From CAYSQW01 sp964433135 (GTDB taxonomy: Bacteria; Acidobacteriota; Aminicenantia; Aminicenantales; Aminicenantaceae): a stretch of DNA of 54,490 bases. The position numbers were made by a program, and so were the translations under genes. The stretch is from NCBI GenBank assembly GCA_964433135.1, contig CAYSQW010000018.1, positions 1-54,490 on the forward strand. The letters are read 5' to 3'. Each line of letters starts with the position of its first letter. Position 1 is the first letter of the stretch. Of this stretch, positions 49,572 to 54,490 are shown piece after piece. Under the pieces are notes generated by a model. It had not been told where the DNA came from. It searched no databases and saw only the letters and a list, made by a program, of their open reading frames with translations.

Positions 49572-50642
49572 TTATTTCCTTTTGAAAACAATGGAAATAG
49601 GCCTCCAGACCTTGACGTTTTTTCCGTTCTTGACCGCCGGTTGGAAGCGCCACTCTCGTACCGCTTTCATGCAGGCTTTTTCGAATCCGAAATCACCTTT
49701 GATCGGGCGCAGGATTTTTGTCCGAATGACGTTTCCGGATTCAGAGATGAGGGCGTTGATGATCACGGTGCCTTCGATTCCACGTCGAAATGCTTTGGCG
49801 GGATAGACGGGTGGGATGCGCCGCAGCACTTTCGGCGGAGAGTCCAGGGATTCGAGAGCGACCGGGTTACCGGATTGTTCATCGGTGAAGGCCGGGATCG
49901 GAGCTTCTTGGGCGTGGGATTCGGGAGACTCCTTATAGCGTTGAGGTGTTTCGGCTCGATCCGCTCCCTTGGTCCCGCCTTCAGGTGATGTGTTCGCGGG
50001 ATCGGAAAACAGCGGAATTTCCCGCGGGCTTTCCATCAGAGGCGGGATAGGGAACTCGATCTCCAAAAGAAATTCATCCTCCACCGGAGAGGAAGCCGTA
50101 CCGGGATCGGGGGATTCAACGGAGGATTCATTGGGATTCGAGATGGAAATGTCCGCCGGATTTTCAGGAATCGAATCGGTGTCGGGTCGGGTATTCCCCG
50201 ATACGGCTTGAGAGCCTGCGGGAGAAAGGCGGGATTCTCGGGAAGGGACGGCAAAGGCCGTGCTTGCGGCTTTTGGGGGCGAAGATGTTTTTGAAGTCCT
50301 TGTGAGCATGATCACGATCGAGCCCGCCGCGAAGCAGACAGCCAGTATAGCCGCGATGATGAAAGGGGCTTTCAGGGAGGATCGGGGCCGGGCGGCGTAA
50401 TCTTTGAAAAGAGGAGGGTCGGGTGATGAAGCGTATTCAGTGGCCGCGGATAATGATGATGTGGAATTCGCGTCCGCATGAGGCGTTCTTTGAGCGCGTG
50501 ATCCGCCGGGCTTGAATTCGGAAAGGCGTTCTTCAACCAATTTGTCGACTTCGGTTTGGACTTCATGTTTTTGCGGCTTCGTTTGGTGAGGAGGCTCGAG
50601 CGTTTCACGAAGCCAATCTTCGATTTCTTTTTCACTTTTCAT
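49572..50642 (-). CDS. TonB-family energy transducer-like protein
   Basis: This 356-residue protein has a cytoplasmic N-terminal region and one transmembrane helix (FIIAAILAVCFAAGSIVIML, about 98-117). A long Pro/Ser/Glu-rich periplasmic spacer follows. The C-terminal TonB domain has PPVYPAKAFRRGIEGTVIIN (about 275-294) and a typical AVREWRFQPAVKNGKNV stretch. Such proteins couple the proton-motive force to outer-membrane transport or signalling. Unlike classical TonB, the anchor is not at the very N-terminus, as in transducers with a cytosolic module. The start ATG overlaps the stop of a 13-codon upstream frame in ATGA form and has no strong ribosome-binding site of its own. Confidence 0.78.
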   Translation of the reverse strand: MKSEKEIEDWLRETLEPPHQTKPQKHEVQTEVDKLVEERLSEFKPGGSRAQRTPHADANSTSSLSAATEYASSPDPPLFKDYAARPRSSLKAPFIIAAILAVCFAAGSIVIMLTRTSKTSSPPKAASTAFAVPSRESRLSPAGSQAVSGNTRPDTDSIPENPADISISNPNESSVESPDPGTASSPVEDEFLLEIEFPIPPLMESPREIPLFSDPANTSPEGGTKGADRAETPQRYKESPESHAQEAPIPAFTDEQSGNPVALESLDSPPKVLRRIPPVYPAKAFRRGIEGTVIINALISESGNVIRTKILRPIKGDFGFEKACMKAVREWRFQPAVKNGKNVKVWRPISIVFKRK

Positions 50643-50680
50643 GTTCGCCGGCCGCATCCGGAATTGATTGATAATGCCAT
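50639..50680 (-). CDS. Possible 13-residue leader peptide coupled to the TonB-like gene
   Basis: The frame encodes MALSINSGCGRRT. AGGAGG lies seven bases before its ATG, a far better site than that of the TonB-like gene. Its stop codon overlaps the TonB-like start as ATGA. The arrangement suggests translational coupling or an attenuation-type leader. It could be chance. Confidence 0.4.
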   Translation of the reverse strand: MALSINSGCGRRT

Positions 50681-50773
50681 GAAAGCATCCTCCTCTATAA
50701 ATGAGTCGGGCCAGTCGAGTGATTTTTGTGTAAAAAATATTTTTGAGCTGTTTGATTTCGGTCTTGAAGGGTT

Positions 50774-51727
50774 CTAGCGGGAAAAATCCAGCACACTTCT
50801 GCAGGCGTCTGATTCGATCGGGCCTTCCAGTGCCTTTTCCAGAGATCGAGTGCCGAAGGGAAGGACCTGACTGACGAGATCTCCGGGGCGGATCAATCCT
50901 CGGTTGACAAAGGAGGTGGTTTTTTCCCAAGTCCTCCAGTCGAATCCGGATTGAGATATGATAGAGAGGTTTTTATGAAACCAGAGCGATTGATTTACCG
51001 TGAAGGGGACATCACTGCAGCCGAACAGGAGAACTTCCCGTGCCGCCAGCTCAAATGCCGTTTGCATTCCGTCATGTGTTCCCGAGCATTCGATCACCGA
51101 TCCCGGAGAAACGGCGCGAAGGCTCTCCAGATCGGCGCGGGCGCCGGCTTGGATCACAACATCCGCTCCCAAAGATGCCGCCTTCTCCATCCGTGTTTCA
51201 TCCCGCTCGATCACCGTGATCATGCGGGCGCCGAGAACACGGAGCCACTGTACGGCGGCTCTCCCCGCCGGTCCGAATCCGATCACCACGCAGTGTGCGC
51301 GAAAAAGACGATCCCCGCGTTCCAGAAGTGCCAGCATACGGGCGAAAAGAGATGTCGGCGCCAGAGCGGAAGAAGGCGGCGAAGCGGAGACCTTGAGGAG
51401 CCATTGAGAGGACGTGAGAATATATTCCTGATAGAGAGGGGCGATGAGTTCACAGAGATATACCCGGTCTCCAGGTGAGAGATCGACGACGTCCGCGGCG
51501 ACGGCGGCGACTTCTCCGCAGCCTTCCCTTCCCGGATACCCGGGCGGGCAGGGATAGGTTATAGAGGTGCTTTCGGAGAAAAGACCCTTATATACCCGTC
51601 GCGTGTGATGACGGCTGATGCCTGCCGCATGCAAACGGACCAGAACCTGGCCTGGAGATGTGATGGCGGGAACGGAGAGTTCCGTCAATTCCATACTGCC
51701 GGGACGGATGATTTGAATAGCTTTCAT
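50774..51727 (-). CDS. Zinc-free-looking MDR dehydrogenase
   Basis: This 317-residue medium-chain dehydrogenase/reductase has an N-terminal GroES-like fold (MKAIQIIRPGSMELTEL, GQVLVRLHAAGISRHHTRRV, GYPGREGCGEVAAVAADVVD) and a nucleotide-binding Rossmann domain (VVIGFGPAGRAAVQWLRVLG, about 147-166). The usual catalytic-zinc Cys and GHE motif are replaced (ISRHH, GREG), and the four-Cys structural zinc loop is missing, so it probably lacks zinc. Relatives include NAD(P)-dependent sugar or quinone reductases. The start is uncertain because no clear ribosome-binding site is found; MKAIQ fits the family. Confidence 0.75.
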   Translation of the reverse strand: MKAIQIIRPGSMELTELSVPAITSPGQVLVRLHAAGISRHHTRRVYKGLFSESTSITYPCPPGYPGREGCGEVAAVAADVVDLSPGDRVYLCELIAPLYQEYILTSSQWLLKVSASPPSSALAPTSLFARMLALLERGDRLFRAHCVVIGFGPAGRAAVQWLRVLGARMITVIERDETRMEKAASLGADVVIQAGARADLESLRAVSPGSVIECSGTHDGMQTAFELAAREVLLFGCSDVPFTVNQSLWFHKNLSIISQSGFDWRTWEKTTSFVNRGLIRPGDLVSQVLPFGTRSLEKALEGPIESDACRSVLDFSR

Positions 51728-51904
51728 CGTATTTTCGACCATTTTTGCGGGCGGATACTCCACCGGCGGGATTATCATAGGCGAACGACTCTATTTATGC
51801 AACCTGTCGGGTCAGGGCTCCGAAGAGAGATGAAACCAGGCCCGGACTGAATTTCGCGGCTTACGGATTCAAATGTTTTTTTCCGGGATTTCGGATCATA
51901 TTGA

Positions 51905-53548
51905 TCAGTTCAGGCGTCCGTCCTTTTTATTGTCTCCCCAGGTGGGCAGCTTGAATTGTTCGGGCTTGGATTTAAGGACCTCGCGCAGCCAGGCGGAGGG
52001 ATATCCCTCTCCGCGGGGACGTCCGTTCTCATCTTTTACATAGCCGTCATTGTATTTTGTAAGCAGGAATTCTCCCAACTCGATCCATCTCTTGACGACC
52101 ATTTCCCCCTGGCCGACCGAATAATTCGTAAGGTATTCGTCCAGGAGATCGGGATTGTTCCGGTAGAGTTCGAGGGCGGTCTTTTCGATCACCGGCTGTA
52201 GAGCGATGAACTGATCCTCGAGTCGTTTCTGGACGGCCTGGATGTCCCGGATCATGTAAGCGTATTTCAGGTTGGCGTAATTGGCCGTAAAGTTGAAAAC
52301 CCACCAAGCTGAATCCCAGGAAAATTTCTGCAGATCGCCAACGGTAAAAGGATGGGGAAGATCCGTGATGCCGCAGTAGAGGGGCATGTAGCAGGTCGTA
52401 TACGTGTCGTCCACTCCGTACCAGTAGACTCCTCCCACGGGATTGGGAAGCCATCCGCGGGATTGGGAGATGAAAGAGAAGCCCGTCTGCTGAGTGGATA
52501 TCGGTCTTTCCCAGCTGTATTCGGTGCCGTCCACTTCCCAAGTGAGTCCCCGGCTGCGGACCGGGCAGCCGAAAGGACCGGCATCGATCCCTTTCGTCAT
52601 GTCGTATTCCGTACCTTCATAATGGTCGCGCATGGTGGAGATGACATCCCGCAGCGAAAGCTTCTTGTCGGGGCTGATCCATAGGGGATAAGGCTTGGCG
52701 CCCTCGATGCCGCGTTGAAAATCCGCGGAAAGCTCAAGTGACGGCGCATTGCGTCGGAACATGCTCCATACCCGGGCGGCGCATGTCCTCAGCGATGAAG
52801 GTTTGGGAGGATCATACGCATAGCGAAAACTGAACGGTTTCCCCGATTTTTTATCATAAAACCCTTTTTCCTCAGCGAAAGAAATGACATCCGAGGAATA
52901 AATGCAATTCTCCGTATCGTCAAGCGGGAATTCTCCGATCCGCGACATGTTGGCATGAGCGCAGATACAGCCGTCAGGTATTCTCAAAGCCACCCAATGA
53001 GCTCCGTGACCGCCGGGACCGGGACCGATCATCTCCATGATCCAGGCTTCCTCGGTGTCCGCGATGGAAAAGGATTCACCCGAACTGGCATAGCCGTATT
53101 CATCAACCAGCATAGCCATCACGTCGATGGCTTCCCGGGCGTTTTTTGCCCTTTGGAGCGCCAAGTTCATCAAGGTGAAGTAATTGAGCAGTCCCTCGGG
53201 ATTGACAAGTTCCCTGCGGCCGCCGAAGGTGGTTTCCCCGATGGCCAGCTGATGCTCGTTCATGAGGCCGACGACGGCGTAAGTATGCGCCGCTTGAGCA
53301 ACTTTCCCTTTCAATTTACCGTCTCGTCCGCGGATGGATATGGATTCGCCGGGTTCATGATCACGGGCGGGGAGATATTCCAGATGCGGGAGGAATTCTC
53401 CATCGCAGGTATAGGTGATCATGACGGAACCGTCCTGCGACGCGCCTTTGGTGACCAGAAAACTGGAGCAGTCGTCCTGTGATTTCAGAGGAGCGGCCGC
53501 AAGAAAAAGGATGAGACATATCAAAACGAATGTCTTGGATGAGTTCAC
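51905..53548 (-). CDS. Exported C69 family dipeptidase
   Basis: This 547-residue Ntn-type dipeptidase of family C69 cuts dipeptides. The signal peptide (about 1-24) ends just before DDCSSFLVTKGASQDGSVMI. Maturation would expose the Cys as N-terminal nucleophile, as in other C69 enzymes. Later landmarks are GLMNEHQLAIGETTFGGR (about 95-112), SFSIADTEEAWIMEMIGPG and GCPVRSRGLTWEVDGTEYSW. Length is typical of the exported forms. A GTG start is chosen because AAGGAGG precedes it and the signal peptide begins there. It extends the exopeptidase theme of this window. Confidence 0.9.
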   Translation of the reverse strand: MNSSKTFVLICLILFLAAAPLKSQDDCSSFLVTKGASQDGSVMITYTCDGEFLPHLEYLPARDHEPGESISIRGRDGKLKGKVAQAAHTYAVVGLMNEHQLAIGETTFGGRRELVNPEGLLNYFTLMNLALQRAKNAREAIDVMAMLVDEYGYASSGESFSIADTEEAWIMEMIGPGPGGHGAHWVALRIPDGCICAHANMSRIGEFPLDDTENCIYSSDVISFAEEKGFYDKKSGKPFSFRYAYDPPKPSSLRTCAARVWSMFRRNAPSLELSADFQRGIEGAKPYPLWISPDKKLSLRDVISTMRDHYEGTEYDMTKGIDAGPFGCPVRSRGLTWEVDGTEYSWERPISTQQTGFSFISQSRGWLPNPVGGVYWYGVDDTYTTCYMPLYCGITDLPHPFTVGDLQKFSWDSAWWVFNFTANYANLKYAYMIRDIQAVQKRLEDQFIALQPVIEKTALELYRNNPDLLDEYLTNYSVGQGEMVVKRWIELGEFLLTKYNDGYVKDENGRPRGEGYPSAWLREVLKSKPEQFKLPTWGDNKKDGRLN

Positions 53549-54026
53549 TGTAAAACCTCCTTCATGGATATGAACGCTTTTTTTTACGCTATAGCAGGAG
53601 ATACTAAAAATCAAGCCGAAATCACTTCCTGATTCATCCCAAAATGTAATCTGAAATGCTTTATAACATTACTATGCCGAAGAGGCGGAGGCATCTCTTT
53701 CAATTTATCCGTCAGGAAAGAAGAGGGCCCTCATCCGAAGGCGTGATTACATGAAGAAAAAGGATGACCATTTCCGTCCAGGGGGTGTTAGGCTGCAGCA
53801 TGCCGGCATAAGGCGCTTCCGATCCTCCGGCTGAAATTGAATTATTTAATGTAATAAAGCTGAATCAACCCGTTATGAATAATCCCTCGACTCATACGGA
53901 TAAGGTGTTTCTATTACGGAAAAAATCTGAATATGATGCCGGAGAATAAATAAACAGCCGTGAGTTGTGAAACACACCGTCGGGTATTCGAGCGGGAATC
54001 GTATTCATATTCGTTCCAGAAAAAAC
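53549..54026. other. Intergenic region, no gene seen
   Basis: The left end holds the C69 leader with a strong ribosome-binding site. The rest contains only short frames, such as a 27-codon basic frame near 53750 without a ribosome-binding site. The region is AT-rich toward 53840-53940. No repeat or RNA gene was recognised. Confidence 0.35.
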
Positions 54027-54056
54027 TTGAGCAGCGGTGAGGAAAAATAGTATAAA
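54027..54056 (+). promoter_or_regulatory. Sigma-70-like promoter of the patatin gene
   Basis: TTGAGC and TATAAA are 18 bases apart, ending about 22 bases before the patatin start codon. Confidence 0.5.
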
Positions 54057-54078
54057 TCAGTGAAGACCGAGTTTTGCA

Positions 54079-54490
54079 ATGTCGAAAAAAAAGATCGGAC
54101 TCGCTTTGGGAAGTGGAGCTGTCCGGGGATATGCCATCATTCCCATCATTAAAAAGCTGGAGAAGGAAGGGATCGAGATATCCGCTGTCAGCGGCTCCAG
54201 CATCGGTGCATTGATAGGCGCATTTTATTCTATCCATGGGGAAGTCGATTCTCTCATGAGCCTCTCCAAAAATTTATCTCGCAACGATTTTCTCAAATTG
54301 GTCGATCTCAACAATCCCAAGGTCTCAATAATTAAAGGAAAGAAAATCAGGGATTTTTTAGCTGAAAACTATCTCGGGAGTAAGTCCTTCAAAGATACAA
54401 AAATTCCCCTTTATATCTGCGTTTCCGACTTCGTCCAGAAAAAACCCGTCTATCTCCACCAAGGCAAGCTTCTCAATTCCGTTATGGCTT
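54079..54490 (+). CDS. Patatin-like phospholipase (3' end beyond the window)
   Basis: The open frame runs off the window end after 137 codons. It begins MSKKKIGLALGSGAVRGYAI, where GSGAVRG is the glycine-rich oxyanion loop of patatins. The nucleophile elbow VSGSSIGALIGAF (GxSxG, Ser near residue 41) follows, and the spacing is that of the RssA-like bacterial group. The catalytic Asp of the DGG/DGA motif would lie past the window. It is a cytoplasmic lipid acyl hydrolase, or possibly an esterase of unknown target. GACCGAG serves as a weak ribosome-binding site. Confidence 0.88.
   Translation, partial: MSKKKIGLALGSGAVRGYAIIPIIKKLEKEGIEISAVSGSSIGALIGAFYSIHGEVDSLMSLSKNLSRNDFLKLVDLNNPKVSIIKGKKIRDFLAENYLGSKSFKDTKIPLYICVSDFVQKKPVYLHQGKLLNSVMA

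Noticed and set aside
49572..50930. Longer version of the TonB-like protein with 96 extra N-terminal residues
   Set aside because: The extension reads through an intergenic-looking stretch without ribosome-binding site and includes the separate leader-peptide signal; the start at 50642 is favoured.
1..54490. tRNA, rRNA, insertion sequence or prophage genes
   Set aside because: Reading the intergenic stretches showed no cloverleaf-like sequence, rRNA segment, transposase, integrase or phage structural gene. A dedicated tRNA search could still find one I missed.

Overview
The window looks like a chromosomal segment of a Gram-negative heterotroph with moderately high GC. An outer membrane is implied by a FadL/OmpP1-type porin, a TonB-type energy transducer, a DUF3943 barrel-like protein and two probable lipoproteins. 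Secreted peptidases are unusually dense: three S9 prolyl-oligopeptidase/DPP-type enzymes, an S10 carboxypeptidase, an M24 aminopeptidase, a C69 dipeptidase and an S51 cyanophycinase-like enzyme. With 6-phosphofructokinase and sugar kinases (FGGY, ROK), this suggests a protein- and sugar-scavenging organism. My best guess is an Acidobacteriota/Aminicenantes-like lineage, but that is inference from gene content; the window has no rRNA or other phylogenetic marker beyond glnS and pfkA.

Layout. 1-285: degenerate G-rich repeats. 286-9840: a MOP-superfamily exporter; S9 peptidase 1; a DUF2089 regulator / small membrane protein / SHOCT-like operon with its own promoter and terminator; S9 peptidase 2; an FGGY kinase. 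9841-10716: a non-coding stretch with a perfect sigma-54 promoter ahead of one or two tiny hydrophobic peptide genes. 10717-15328: a propeller lipoprotein, a secreted metallo-beta-lactamase-fold protein, the DUF3943 protein, a 104-bp duplicated repeat and a VOC protein. 15438-25746: S10 peptidase, FadL-like porin, a CTP-dependent lipid-kinase-like membrane protein, an AIR-synthase-like protein, a serine-less alpha/beta hydrolase lipoprotein, a FlK-like thioesterase, S9 peptidase 3 and M24 peptidase. 25967-30472: glnS, an amidohydrolase, DUF2461, a flavin-binding protein and a 56-residue Cys-rich protein. 30729-35043: a two-gene sarcosine/proline-dehydrogenase-like flavo-iron-sulfur complex and a ROK kinase. 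35004-37550: a large GT-C-like membrane protein.

37682-41258: a two-component system. The sensor kinase has an external FG-GAP/VCBS propeller-like domain. Its partner is an NtrC-type sigma-54 activator interrupted by a 10-N assembly gap. Just downstream lie an 18-bp perfect palindrome and a second perfect sigma-54 promoter, ahead of a 440-bp non-coding region and a cold-shock gene. This activator, the two sigma-54 promoters and the tiny peptide genes are the best candidate for an undescribed regulatory system here.

42291-54490: NnrDE, cyanophycinase, pfkA, a DAK2-DegV fusion resembling a fused fatty-acid kinase, a DUF1295 protein, an unknown helical protein, a TonB/coiled-coil operon with a leader peptide, a zinc-free-looking MDR dehydrogenase, the C69 dipeptidase and a patatin gene cut by the window end. 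I saw no tRNA, rRNA, CRISPR array, insertion sequence or prophage.
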